Below, in pieces: positions 26,108 to 35,652 of a DNA stretch of 64,000 nucleotides. The translations under genes were made by a program, and so were the position numbers. Under the pieces are notes generated by a model. It saw only the letters and a list, made by a program, of their open reading frames with translations, ran no database searches and had not been told where the DNA came from. Each line of letters opens with the position of its first letter. Position 1 is the first letter of the stretch. Source of the DNA: Methanooceanicella nereidis (GTDB taxonomy: Archaea > Halobacteriota > Methanocellia > Methanocellales > Methanocellaceae); the NCBI RefSeq assembly GCF_021023085.1, contig NZ_PGCK01000011.1:62001-126000 (forward strand), in the 5' to 3' direction.

Positions 26108-26593
26108 TCAAACACCGGTATCCAGCTGCCTTAATTTATTCGCGATATCCGTGGCCGGAATGACATCGCCCGTATCACTTAAGGTCTGCTTGTACCTTAT
26201 TATACCCGTCTTATCGATGACGAATACTGTGATCGCCAGTTCATCCTTATCGGCATTATATACACGATATTCGTCTATTATCCTGTGCCGGGGATCGCTT
26301 ATCATCTTGAATTTTATTCCAAGCCGGTCGGATATTTCTTTCAGAGATCTTTCATCATTCATGCTGATAGCGACTACCTCGCCATCCTGATAACTGATAC
26401 GGTTATAATCCCGGTTAAGTTCTTCAAGTTCCTTCAGGCTTATCTCCGAGCCCTTGCCCTTATGAAATAACAGGACAAGGTTACCTCTTCCCGTATACCC
26501 CCGGGAGTTAAAGGCCATCCCGTTGATATCAGTAGCTTCGAACATCGGTGCTATGATACCTTCATGGACTTTTACCTTACTTATACCGACCAT
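26108..26593 (-). CDS. Peroxiredoxin-like protein without catalytic cysteine
   Basis: 161 residues with the AhpC/TSA thioredoxin fold: GIIAPMFEATDINGMAF, GNLVLLFHKGKGSEISLKELEELNRDYNRI, GEVVAISMND, KFKMISDPRHRIIDEY, VFVIDKTGIIRY. Where peroxiredoxins have the PxxxTxxC active site there is HKGKGSEIS, and the whole protein contains no Cys. It therefore cannot act as a thiol peroxidase and may be a binding or regulatory relative. It is separated by ~80 bp from the secreted protein gene downstream. Confidence 0.8.
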   Translation of the reverse strand: MVGISKVKVHEGIIAPMFEATDINGMAFNSRGYTGRGNLVLLFHKGKGSEISLKELEELNRDYNRISYQDGEVVAISMNDERSLKEISDRLGIKFKMISDPRHRIIDEYRVYNADKDELAITVFVIDKTGIIRYKQTLSDTGDVIPATDIANKLRQLDTGV

Positions 26594-26771
26594 AAATATT
26601 CACCAGAACGGAATCTGATATGCCGGTTTAAAAGCATAATTCAGGAAAAAAACAAAAGTTGTCATATTCTCTGGCTTTCACTCGAGATCATTTAGTTTTT
26701 AAATATATCAAGCACCAGAGCATACACTCCGATAAGCGAATATGCGCAGGATACCGGCGGCATTATGATCT

Positions 26772-27176
26772 TCAAGGCATGGCCTGGCTTTTATCGCCGA
26801 GCCTTAAACCTTTGTCGACATTATCCATAGCTTCCGTGTCTTTGATCCCGAATAATGATATCACTCTGTTGCGGGCTTTTTGTTTCGCCTCCTCATCGAC
26901 ATATTTGGAGACCAGCATTAAAGTGCCCATAAGCACTGTGATATCATCCGTATATCCCATACCGATCAGTATATCGGGAACAGCGTCCATGGCAAATATG
27001 AAATATCCCAGTGCAGCTATTATAGCCAGCCGGGACTTTATCGGCATTTTTTCATTCTGAAGGGAATAATACAGCACAAGCCCGCTATAGACTGCTTTCA
27101 TACCGGCTTTTTTACCGTATTTTTTTATCTTACCCTGGAATGAGCTGTCAGAATAATGCTTTTCATACTCGACCAT
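26772..27176 (-). CDS. YkvA/DUF1232 family membrane protein
   Basis: 134 residues. The DUF1232 core MPIKSRLAIIAALGYFIFAMDAVPDILIGMGYTDDITVL is clear, with the family's DxxPD and G(Y/F)xDD motifs and one hydrophobic helix pair. Function unknown in any organism I know. Monocistronic. Confidence 0.88.
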   Translation of the reverse strand: MVEYEKHYSDSSFQGKIKKYGKKAGMKAVYSGLVLYYSLQNEKMPIKSRLAIIAALGYFIFAMDAVPDILIGMGYTDDITVLMGTLMLVSKYVDEEAKQKARNRVISLFGIKDTEAMDNVDKGLRLGDKSQAMP

Positions 27177-27420
27177 TATTTTATTATCCTCCGAGACCCT
27201 TTTTAACGTTCAATATCTACCATAACCCATACTTTATCTTCATTATCGTTGCGATGCATACAGTACTTTTTAATGATCAATTAATTAGATTCGCTAATAG
27301 TATAAAAACTAATTATTTAACTTAAATATAAACGATGACACATATAATATTTTACTTATGATAGCAGGTATACTGAAAAGATTTTATCCGAATACTACCA
27401 TCAATGTACCCGGATAACTT

Positions 27421-27792
27421 ATGAACAATGTTGATGATTTCGACGAAGAACAGGCTGCTGTATCGGTTTTTTCCTACCTGATAAGGGGGCTTGCCGGTGA
27501 AAGCCGGAATATTAACGAAGAGAAGAGAAAAGTCATCAAAGCAGAGCTTATAGAAAAAATGGCGCCCATGAAAAGATTATACGCCATGTCTGATGAATTA
27601 TTCCCGATATACGTCGATTTTTGCATTGCCAATAAAAAATTCCTGAAGATACCTGAAACAATAAAAGTGTTCGGGGATGCGATATCGGCTAATAAAGTAT
27701 CCGCAGGGGAAGAGAAGGTAATGATGGAATGGGTAAAGTACATTATGAACAATACAAAGACGACAGGGAATATTAAAACAAAAAGACGATAA
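27421..27792 (+). CDS. Small helical cytoplasmic protein, unknown
   Basis: 123 residues, predicted all-helical and charged (NINEEKRKVIKAELIEKMAPMKRLYAMSDELF), with a basic C-terminal tail (GNIKTKRR). No motif or membrane segment is visible. About 260 bp of AT-rich DNA separates it from the following kinase gene. Confidence 0.5.
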   Translation: MNNVDDFDEEQAAVSVFSYLIRGLAGESRNINEEKRKVIKAELIEKMAPMKRLYAMSDELFPIYVDFCIANKKFLKIPETIKVFGDAISANKVSAGEEKVMMEWVKYIMNNTKTTGNIKTKRR

Positions 27793-28052
27793 GAATAATT
27801 TCCAGCCTATTACATAAAATATATAAAACGGTACATGTTGATTCGGATCAACACTAATTAATCAGGTCTGTATTCTAAAAATAGATAAAAAGCATTTATT
27901 AAATATTAATGAACAAATTATATCCATATATAAAAATATTAATTTTATAAATATTTGTATAAAAAAATTACCCATTTATTCTAATTAAACCATATAAAAA
28001 GTTTTAATACAGCGGGATAGCATAATAGCTAAATCTGGGATAAACGGGAAAT

Positions 28053-30101
28053 GTGAAAAAGTTGTCGCCGGTTTTTAATGAGGATATAAAAGATGAAGAT
28101 AAAACAAAAGAGCAACTTATAGCGGAGCTTGTCGAATTACGAAGACTGACAGCGAAACAAAACGGATCCTGGAAGAAAAGCCGTCCGGCAGAAGAGATGT
28201 TGAACTGGGAAAACATTCTCCTCCATAACATGTCCGATGGCTTACCTGTTGCAATATATTTTGCAGATCATGTCAATGATAAAATATTATATTTTAATAA
28301 TAATTTCCTAAAATTATGGAATATCGAGCATCTGGAAAAAAAATTAAGATCAGGCGAGCTTAAACATTCTGACATAGTATCAAATTTATTATTACGGGTA
28401 AAAGATAAAGTATCATTTGCAAGAACAATGGAATTGCTTCAAAACGAAAATTGTAGCCATATAGCAGAGGAAGAGACCCTGCTGACTGACGGCAGGGTTA
28501 TAAGGCTATACTCATTTATGATGAGAGACGCAGGTAACAGGTATCTGGGAAGATCATATAGTTATAATGATGTGACCGCGCGAAAGATCGTACAAGATGC
28601 GGAGAAGAAAAACCTGAACTTCCTGCAAGTGCTCATGAACACTATCCCGTTACCGATCTTTTATAAAAACCGGGAAGGCATATATATTGGCTGTAATGAA
28701 GCCTTTGAAAAATACCTGGGATTTGACAGAGACAGTATTATTGGAAAAACAGTATTTGACCTCGCCCCGGAAAATTTAGCGAAGATATATAAAAATGCCG
28801 ATGATTCGCTCTTTAATTCCGGAGGTATACAGGTATATGAATCCCGGGTGAAAAATGCAGACGGTTCGGAACATGATGTCATATTCAATAAAGCTACCTA
28901 TTTAAATCCCGACGGTAGTATAGGCGGCATGGTAGGCACAATACTGGACATAACCGAACGCAAACGATCCGAAAATGATATACTTAAGATGCACAGGGAG
29001 CTTGAAACGAGAGTAGCAGAAAGAACGTCAGAGCTAAAGAGGATCAACGAAGCGTTGCAGACGGAAATAAAAGAACGTAATAAGGCAGAAGAGGAACTGG
29101 AAAAAAGCATTAAAAAATATAAAGAGCTGGCAGATCTCCTGCCGCAGATAGTGTTTGAAATAGACATTAACGGCAACATTACGTTTGTAAATAAAAGTGC
29201 TTTTGGACTAACGAAATATAATGAAGAAGATTTCAAAAAAGGCCTGAATGCTTTCCAGATAATATCCCTGGAAGACAGAGACAGGCTTAAAGAGAATATG
29301 TCAAATGCATTAAAAGGTAATAGCGAAGGCGGAGAATACAGGATAAGAAGGAAAGATGGCAGCACATATCCGGGTATGATACACGCAAGCGTCATTTATC
29401 AGGATGACAGGCCGGCCGGGCTGAGAGGTTTCATAATCGACATTACGGAACTTAAACAGGCTGAAAAGCGCATACAAGCATCACTGGCTGAAAAAGAAGT
29501 GCTTATAAAAGAGATACATCATAGAGTAAAGAATAATCTACAGATAATATCCAGCCTTCTGAGCCTTCAGTTCGATTATATCCGGGATGAAAAAGACCTG
29601 GAGATATTCAAGGAAAGCCAGGACAGAGTAAGGACGATGGCATTGATACATGAAAAAATGTATCAGTCGAAGGACCTGGCAAACGTCGATATTTCAGAAT
29701 ATATGGATAATCTGACATCATATTTATTCAGGTCTTATGGAGTTGACAGGAATATCATAGGCCTTGAAATCGAATCGGGCGAAGTATATATGAACGTTAA
29801 CACTGCCGTTCCCTGCGGGCTGATCATCAATGAACTTGTGTCGAACAGCTTAAAGTATGCTTTCCCTAATGGCAGAAAAGGTAAGATATCAATAAAGTTA
29901 AAACCAAAAAACATTGACAGGATGGTATTGACAATAATGGACGACGGCATAGGCCTGCCGGAAGAGAAAAATATCGATAACAATAAATCACTGGGTTTAC
30001 AGCTTGTTCATGCGCTGACTGAACAGATAAACGGGTCCATCAGGCTTTACAGAAATGACGGCACAAGGTTCGAGATAGAGTTCCCGCATTCAAAAATATG
30101 A
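28053..30101 (+). CDS. PAS-domain sensor histidine kinase, HisKA_2 type
   Basis: 682 residues, GTG start. An N-terminal charged region and PAS-like domain (~50-170) are followed by a second PAS (~185-310), a coiled coil (~310-345), a third PAS (~350-470) and a HisKA_2 domain. The phospho-acceptor sits near residue 490 in EIHHRVKNNLQIISSLL. The HATPase_c domain has NELVSNSLKYAF, DDGIGLPEE and LGLQLV. No membrane helix is predicted, so it senses a cytoplasmic signal. No response regulator lies nearby. Confidence 0.9.
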   Translation: MKKLSPVFNEDIKDEDKTKEQLIAELVELRRLTAKQNGSWKKSRPAEEMLNWENILLHNMSDGLPVAIYFADHVNDKILYFNNNFLKLWNIEHLEKKLRSGELKHSDIVSNLLLRVKDKVSFARTMELLQNENCSHIAEEETLLTDGRVIRLYSFMMRDAGNRYLGRSYSYNDVTARKIVQDAEKKNLNFLQVLMNTIPLPIFYKNREGIYIGCNEAFEKYLGFDRDSIIGKTVFDLAPENLAKIYKNADDSLFNSGGIQVYESRVKNADGSEHDVIFNKATYLNPDGSIGGMVGTILDITERKRSENDILKMHRELETRVAERTSELKRINEALQTEIKERNKAEEELEKSIKKYKELADLLPQIVFEIDINGNITFVNKSAFGLTKYNEEDFKKGLNAFQIISLEDRDRLKENMSNALKGNSEGGEYRIRRKDGSTYPGMIHASVIYQDDRPAGLRGFIIDITELKQAEKRIQASLAEKEVLIKEIHHRVKNNLQIISSLLSLQFDYIRDEKDLEIFKESQDRVRTMALIHEKMYQSKDLANVDISEYMDNLTSYLFRSYGVDRNIIGLEIESGEVYMNVNTAVPCGLIINELVSNSLKYAFPNGRKGKISIKLKPKNIDRMVLTIMDDGIGLPEEKNIDNNKSLGLQLVHALTEQINGSIRLYRNDGTRFEIEFPHSKI

Positions 30102-30124
30102 TTGGTGTAGATGTTAAATTTTTT

Positions 30125-30265
30125 TTATTCATGGACCTTTTGTTCGTTAATTATCTCACCATTCATTATTTCATAAATATAGGTGCATCCGGTATTTACA
30201 CAATGTACCATTGAGATGCTAACATCGTTCCTGACATCGTTGAGACTACTTTTTTTTGCTGTCAT
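30125..30265 (-). CDS. Small 46-residue protein with two cysteines
   Basis: Starts ATG after GGTGATATAC, the Shine-Dalgarno style used elsewhere in this window. It reads MTAKKSSLNDVRNDVSISMV, then a CVNTGC pair and a charged C-terminus. Short and convergent with the kinase gene (stop codons ~24 bp apart). Could bind metal through the Cys pair. Function unknown; a chance ORF cannot be excluded. Confidence 0.45.
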   Translation of the reverse strand: MTAKKSSLNDVRNDVSISMVHCVNTGCTYIYEIMNGEIINEQKVHE

Positions 30266-31244
30266 GTATATCACCAGTTTTACTATATTCTTATTAAATA
30301 ATGATGATAATTCTTGCTGATAATATATATTATTTTTCTTAGCGTATTGAAAGTTATTAAATTCAATTACATCGGTTTACTAAAAAAGAAATATTTACAG
30401 ATGGCAATAAAAATATTCGATGCAAATAGTATAGAATTGGACGGTATTTGTAAAAAAAACGGGATATAATATAGTTATATTGTGTATGTAAAAAGATTTT
30501 AATATATTTATAATAAAAGGACGCTTAGACCGTTAGATATATAACGGGAGCATAATTGAGAAAACAATAATATAATTAATTATTTTTGAAGGTATAATGA
30601 CTCTAAAAATATAATAATTTTTTAGTTCTTCGGCTTTTTTTAGGTGATGTTCTTTGTGTTGTCCCTTTCGGATGGCAGGTAAACACTAACCTCACGAAAA
30701 CACGGAACCACATAAATTTTTTTTATATGATTTTTAAGTGCACGAAATCACTAACGCTAAAACAACCTCCGAACCTCCCCCAAAGCACGAAATTATAATG
30801 GCACAGTTTGTGTTGCGCCTTATTGATCAACATTATTTAAAGTATGCTCGAACGTGTTGAACGTCAACCGTGCTATTAAACTTTGGTGGTTCGGGGAGTT
30901 TCGGGATTTGTTTTAGCGTTAGTGAATTATAGAATTTAGTGTGTTGAGTTGAGCGTTTTGGCCGTTAGTGCGTTAACGGTGATACCAGGGCCTTAGTGAC
31001 TTGGTGAGTGATTTTTGGTGATTTTGAGGTCTTAAAATCTGAAAAATTTTTGTGTTTCTGTGTTTTCGTGAGGTTAGTGTTTACCTGCCATCCGAAAGGA
31101 ACAACATAAAAACATCACTCCAAAGATCTGAGATGAACCAAATTTTTAAATAAGCGCAAAATAAAACGTATTCGATCATTATTTTATTAAATTATATAAA
31201 TAAGAAAAATATACTAAATAGAGTTAACTTTATGGGGGAACTGT
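30266..31244. other. Gene-free AT-rich region with palindromic repeat copy B
   Basis: About 980 bp. AT-rich DNA to ~30650, the repeat at 30658-31105, then a short promoter region for the chaB-like gene, whose ATG follows GGGGGAACTGT. No ORF or RNA gene was found. Confidence 0.5.
30658..31105. repeat. Long imperfect palindromic repeat, copy B
   Basis: About 448 bp, the same family as 19397-19939. Ends: GTTGTCCCTTTCGGATGGCA on the left; the right end's reverse complement begins GTTGTTCCTTTCGGATGGCA. Both continue AGGTAAACACTAACCTCACG. The arms are unequal: the left arm lacks about 100 bp, jumping from TGCACGAAATCAC to TAACGCTAAAACAACC, while the right arm keeps the intervening segment. No gene inside. 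Confidence 0.85.
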
Positions 31245-31478
31245 ATGCCATATCAAAGTCTTGAAGAATTACCTGACCGAGTAAAAGAGAATTTGCCCGT
31301 GCACGCGCAGGAGATCTATCAAAATGCATTTAACAGCGCATGGGATCAATACGCAGACCCTGAAAAACGCAGAGGAAAAGAATCTCGAGAGGAGGCTGCT
31401 CACAGGGTAGCATGGGCTGCAGTAGAAAAGAAGTATAAAAAGGATGAAAAAACAGGCGAATGGAGAATGAAATCGTAA
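31245..31478 (+). CDS. chaB: ChaB family protein
   Basis: 77 residues. The ChaB fold is evident: LEELPDRVKENLPVHAQEIYQNAFNSAWDQY followed by AAHRVAWAAVEKKYKKD. Named for a putative cation-transport regulator in E. coli; the actual role is not established. Small, soluble, monocistronic, directly after repeat copy B. Confidence 0.9.
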   Translation: MPYQSLEELPDRVKENLPVHAQEIYQNAFNSAWDQYADPEKRRGKESREEAAHRVAWAAVEKKYKKDEKTGEWRMKS

Positions 31479-31601
31479 ATAATCATATTTTGAATGTTCA
31501 TATACATAACAAATTAAAAATAGTATAATATATACAATATTATGCATATATTACAAAAAAACCAATAGATTTATTTATCATTAAATAATCACAAAATCTA
31601 A

Positions 31602-33815
31602 ATGTCAAATCCAAAAATGGCCATTTATTCAAAGCTTTTAGACACTGCTTTAATATTTATCTTAATTCTTATAGGTATTAATATATATCTATATATCAGG
31701 TCATCACTGGACACTAAACTATTATATGGAACTATAAGTGTCCTGGGATTGTTTTTCTGTACGCTGCTTTCATTAAAATTGTATAGCCTTTTTGAGAATA
31801 GATACTCAAAACAAATAACAGTGGGGCTTACATGCTCACTTTTCCTGTGGACGATATATTATTTTTTTAATACCATTATCCTGTATTATTATGATTTAGA
31901 CTGGTTATATTATTTTACAAAGATATTTTCAATACTCAGGTATATACCGCTAACATTTGTGATAACCTTACAACTGATGGAGCAAAAAAAGCACGTTGAC
32001 AGGCATGTTTCAAAAATATTCTCCTCCATAGTAGTGATCTACTCCATCATACTGATCTTCTTTATTTCCAGGGCGGTGTTAGAGAATAACCCCCAGGTTT
32101 TTAATATCCTGATATTATCGGCCTATTTGTTTTTTGAGAATATCATCAATAACATTTTGTTAGTTCTTATCACGGTAAAAAGAAACGACAATATAAAACA
32201 CCTTTATACGACGCTGATAATCAGCATAATCTTACTTTTCATAGGCGATAACGCGGAGATAATCGAAAAGATGATATCGCCAAACCTGCCGCAGATATTT
32301 ACGGACTTTGGCGTCCTTCTCTACAGTTTTGGTTTCTTATTCCTTACAGTGGGGCTGATCCTGGCCGCCATAATCCATGTAAAAAGACGCGCAGACGATA
32401 TGAATAAAAACTTAAACGACACGCTCCAGTTCATGGATGACCTGATAATGCAATCCCCGGACGGTGTATGTATTTTCGATGTCAGGGGCAATATTATCAA
32501 GACAAATGATAATTTTATTCAAATAATGAATATAAAAACTACCGAAGAGCTAAAAGACATTAATTTATTTAAAAGTCCCAAAGAATTTGACATGATACCA
32601 CAGACATATATTGATAAGGTCAAAAACGGAGAGGCCGTATCCATACCCATGTCATATCTATCCGGCGCGGAAAATAACGGAAAGGACATTTATCTTTACA
32701 TCAAGATCTTCCCGGCGAATAACTCCGAAGGCAGGATATCCGGATATATTCTAATAGCGGATGACGTCAGTGATATAAAAAGATGGGAGGATGAGAAAAA
32801 AGAGAGTGAAGAGAAATACCGCCGTATAATAGATACTTCTGAAGAAGGTATTTGTGTCATAGATGAAAATCTTAACACATTATTCGTAAATCAAAAGCTA
32901 TCCGAGATCACAGGCTATACCGACACTGAGCTGATAGAGGGGAACCCATTGGACCTGGTAGATGGGCAGTACATGGATATTTTATTGACGAACCGGGACT
33001 TGAACAAAAAAGGTATAAAAAAGCAATTCGACCTCAAATGCGTTAAAAAAGACGGATCAATTTTCTGGGTGATAGTGTCATCAAGCCCCATACTGGACGA
33101 TAATTCCGCATATAAGGGCTCGCTGTACATGATAACTGACATCACGGAGCGTAAAAAAGCAGAAGATGAGATCAAAAGGGCCCTGGATGAAAAAGATATT
33201 TTACTAAAAGAAGTCCACCATAGAGTGAAAAATAATCTTCAGATAATCTCGAGCCTCCTGAACTTACAGTCAGCCCAGATTAAAGATAAGCATGACCTGC
33301 AATTATTCAAGGACAGCCAGAACCGAATCAGGTCAATGGCATTGATTCATGAGAAGCTATACGGGAACGATACGTTTTCAACCCTGAATTTTCAAGATTA
33401 TGTACGATCACTTACTACTTTTCTGTTTAACTCATACTCAAACAATAAAAACTTACGATTAAATTTCAATATAAACGAGATCAACCTAAATATCGATACG
33501 GCCATACCATGCGGTTTAATAATAAACGAGCTCGTCTCTAACTCGTTAAAATATGCTTTTCCCGATAACAGGGAGGGAGAGATAAGGATAGATGCCTACA
33601 TTGAAAACGATATGTTCAATTTATGTGTTTCGGATAATGGTATAGGTCTTCCGGTGGATTTTGATCCGAATGGCTCGGAGACGCTCGGAATCCAGCTAGT
33701 TAATGCACTGGCAACGCAGTTAAATGGTAAAATGGAGATCAATGGCAATAACGGCACTGATTTCAGGTTAGTTTTTAATTATTCAAAGACATCGATGATC
33801 GAACCTAAAAAATAA
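31602..33815 (+). CDS. Membrane sensor histidine kinase, HisKA_2 type
   Basis: 737 residues. The N-terminal ~265 residues form seven to eight membrane helices (a 7TM-like sensor), followed by two PAS domains (~280-395, ~400-520) and a HisKA_2 domain with the acceptor His near residue 539 (EVHHRVKNNLQIISSLL), then HATPase_c (NELVSNSLKYAF, DNGIGLPVD, LGIQLV). The kinase half is closely similar to the one at 28053-30101, suggesting duplication. It lacks a neighbouring response regulator. Confidence 0.9.
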   Translation: MSNPKMAIYSKLLDTALIFILILIGINIYLYIRSSLDTKLLYGTISVLGLFFCTLLSLKLYSLFENRYSKQITVGLTCSLFLWTIYYFFNTIILYYYDLDWLYYFTKIFSILRYIPLTFVITLQLMEQKKHVDRHVSKIFSSIVVIYSIILIFFISRAVLENNPQVFNILILSAYLFFENIINNILLVLITVKRNDNIKHLYTTLIISIILLFIGDNAEIIEKMISPNLPQIFTDFGVLLYSFGFLFLTVGLILAAIIHVKRRADDMNKNLNDTLQFMDDLIMQSPDGVCIFDVRGNIIKTNDNFIQIMNIKTTEELKDINLFKSPKEFDMIPQTYIDKVKNGEAVSIPMSYLSGAENNGKDIYLYIKIFPANNSEGRISGYILIADDVSDIKRWEDEKKESEEKYRRIIDTSEEGICVIDENLNTLFVNQKLSEITGYTDTELIEGNPLDLVDGQYMDILLTNRDLNKKGIKKQFDLKCVKKDGSIFWVIVSSSPILDDNSAYKGSLYMITDITERKKAEDEIKRALDEKDILLKEVHHRVKNNLQIISSLLNLQSAQIKDKHDLQLFKDSQNRIRSMALIHEKLYGNDTFSTLNFQDYVRSLTTFLFNSYSNNKNLRLNFNINEINLNIDTAIPCGLIINELVSNSLKYAFPDNREGEIRIDAYIENDMFNLCVSDNGIGLPVDFDPNGSETLGIQLVNALATQLNGKMEINGNNGTDFRLVFNYSKTSMIEPKK

Positions 33816-33906
33816 ATAACTTAGTACATTGTGTCATTCGTCGTTTATTTTTAATTATCGGGCAAAATATGGAATGATAGTTAACAGGAATACCCGATCC
33901 TGGCAC

Positions 33907-34023
33907 GATGCATCTTAAAATCAAATGCTCAAAATACTTCCCAAAGAACTAAACGTTTCATTTAATAAAAGAAGCTTTGAGTTCTTTGAGATGACCTTTG
34001 AGCCTATGAGATGAAAATGCATC
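33907..34023. repeat. Imperfect inverted repeat, ~117 bp
   Basis: The left arm from GATGCAT through GCTCAAA and CAAAGAACT pairs with the right arm (AGTTCTTTG, TTTGAGC, ATGCATC), with scattered mismatches over about 55 bp per side. A third GATGCATCT lies just outside at ~34090. It differs in sequence from the long palindromes elsewhere in the window. Confidence 0.65.
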
Positions 34024-34153
34024 ACATCCATGTATAACACAATATCGTAGCCATATACGGCAATTACCATTTAAATCAACGGATTAAAGTGATGCATCTC
34101 TAAGTGGTAATTAACATCATAAGTATATACATTGATTTAGAATATTACAAACA

Positions 34154-34170
34154 ACTTTGCATCACAAAGT
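34154..34170. promoter_or_regulatory. Operator candidate of the membrane protein/HTH pair
   Basis: ACTTTG-CATCA-CAAAGT, a perfect 6-bp-arm palindrome about 30 bp downstream of a TATA-like box and 42 bp before the ATG, where a repressor would block initiation. The winged-helix protein encoded two genes on is a plausible ligand (inference). Confidence 0.45.
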
Positions 34171-34211
34171 AATAAATACCTGAACCATCATAACATATTT
34201 TGAGGATAGCA

Positions 34212-34838
34212 ATGTCAAATGATATTGACCTAAAACAATTAGAGAAAAAAGCTTACCTGTCTTATCACCAGGACGGCCTTATTGATATTTGCGCGGGACT
34301 TATACTGATAGGATTTGGCATAGCGATGGCCTATGATCTTGCCTGGATGATAGGCATATGGATTGTCACAGGTTTACCTGTTTATGCATCAATGAAAAAA
34401 GCGATAACTATCCCTCGTCTTGGATTTGTAAAATTTAAGCTGAAAAAAGAAGAGGAAGAAAAAAAGAAAAAAATGATATTGTTTAGCATCATGACCATCG
34501 TGGGTTCGTTGTTTTTTATATTCACCTTGATAATAATGAACGATATGCTGCCATCCTGGATAAATGATATGATCAAAGAATATTACCTGGTCATACTTGG
34601 AGCAACAGGAGCGTCTTTCTTCGCCATGGCAGCGTACATGTTTGAATTAAAACGTTTCTATCTTTACTCCTTGACAGTACTGGCAATATTCATAATACAA
34701 CACATTATCGATATCGAGCCATACTGGGCGATGATAATATCGGGCTTTATCATTACGTTGACCGGATTATTTATAATGGTCAGGTTCATACAAAAATATC
34801 CAATCCAAAAAGATATAGAATTTAAAAGGGAGTCTTAG
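34212..34838 (+). CDS. Membrane protein paired with a winged-helix regulator
   Basis: About 208 residues from ATG 34212 (MSNDIDLKQLEKKAYLSYHQ). Five to six membrane helices, with a basic/acidic loop EEEEKKKK between helices 2 and 3. The next gene starts at the base after its stop, so they form one unit. Such membrane-protein/HTH pairs occur in methanogens; the function is unknown to me. It may sense a membrane signal or be the regulated product. Confidence 0.7.
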   Translation: MSNDIDLKQLEKKAYLSYHQDGLIDICAGLILIGFGIAMAYDLAWMIGIWIVTGLPVYASMKKAITIPRLGFVKFKLKKEEEEKKKKMILFSIMTIVGSLFFIFTLIIMNDMLPSWINDMIKEYYLVILGATGASFFAMAAYMFELKRFYLYSLTVLAIFIIQHIIDIEPYWAMIISGFIITLTGLFIMVRFIQKYPIQKDIEFKRES

Positions 34839-35168
34839 GTGGCCGCAGATAAAACCGATGAAATCGACGCGCAGCCAATAGAGAATATAGACAGGCTGAT
34901 ACATGAACCGGCGAGGCTTTTGATCATGTCATATCTTTATGTTGTGGAAAGTGCGGACTTCACATTCCTCATGCGACAGACAGGTTTGACATGGGGAAAC
35001 CTTTCCTCGCATATGAGCAAACTGGAGGATGCCGGATATATAAAAGTGATAAAAGAGTTCGTGGATAAAAAACCTCACACGATGCTAACTCTCACAGATG
35101 CAGGAAGGGAAGCTTTTCGTGCGTACAGAAAAAGTATAAAGCAGGTACTCGACGAGCTTCCGGATTGA
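34839..35168 (+). CDS. Winged-helix transcriptional regulator
   Basis: 109 residues, GTG start immediately after the upstream stop. HEPARLLIMSYLYVVESADFTFLMRQTGLTWGNLSSHMSKLEDAGYIKV is a MarR/ArsR-like winged helix with its recognition helix around GNLSSHMSKLED, and the wing follows at KKPHTMLTLTDAGREAF. Likely a local repressor of its own operon. No ligand-binding domain or Cys. Confidence 0.85.
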   Translation: MAADKTDEIDAQPIENIDRLIHEPARLLIMSYLYVVESADFTFLMRQTGLTWGNLSSHMSKLEDAGYIKVIKEFVDKKPHTMLTLTDAGREAFRAYRKSIKQVLDELPD

Positions 35169-35178
35169 TGCCTTAGTA

Positions 35179-35652
35179 TTATTTGTTTTTTATTTCTTCT
35201 ACGAAACCTTTTAATTTTTGTCCACAAAGATCTTCTTTGAGTTCTGCGTTTTTTAATCCCAGAAATGATAAGGCTTTTTTACCGCTGAGCACTTCAATTT
35301 CAGACATAGCCGAATCGGCTCCCACAGAGCCACACGTGCAAAAAATCGCGACCTTATTAAACCTATCCCTGTACTTATGGATAAAAGACCTTACAGGTGA
35401 TGCCATTGTCCATGCCCACACCGGAGTGCCGATAATTATCATATCGTATGAAGCAGGATCCTTACTTAGATCGTTTATATCGATCAATTCTTTATCCCTG
35501 GCCTGGCGTCCCGATCTTAAGAATCCAATCGGACCCGACCGGTCTTCTTTGTCGGTGATCTCTTCGATATCACATCCGAGCATTGAAGATAGCTTATGTG
35601 CTACCATTCTTGTTTTTCCGGTCCTTGAGTAGTAAACGATCAGGGTTTTCAC
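35179..35652 (-). CDS. Flavodoxin-family protein
   Basis: About 157 residues from the GTG at 35652 (VKTLIVYYSRTGKTRMVA), preceded by GGTG; an ATG eight codons upstream is in frame. The FMN phosphate loop is YSRTGKT, with IIGTPVWAWTMASPV and FCTCGSVGADSAMSE for the flavin ring. Cys residues occur in the second half. Electron carrier or flavin reductase. Convergent with the HTH gene. Confidence 0.85.
   Translation of the reverse strand: MKTLIVYYSRTGKTRMVAHKLSSMLGCDIEEITDKEDRSGPIGFLRSGRQARDKELIDINDLSKDPASYDMIIIGTPVWAWTMASPVRSFIHKYRDRFNKVAIFCTCGSVGADSAMSEIEVLSGKKALSFLGLKNAELKEDLCGQKLKGFVEEIKNK

Larger units (their letters stand above)
33816..34211. other. Intergenic region with inverted repeats and promoter
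   Basis: About 395 bp with no gene: a 117-bp inverted repeat (33907-34023), a further pair AATTACCA/TGGTAATT around 34067-34112, a TATA-like AAGTATATAC near 34118, and a small palindrome at the expected transcription start (34154-34170). Confidence 0.5.
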
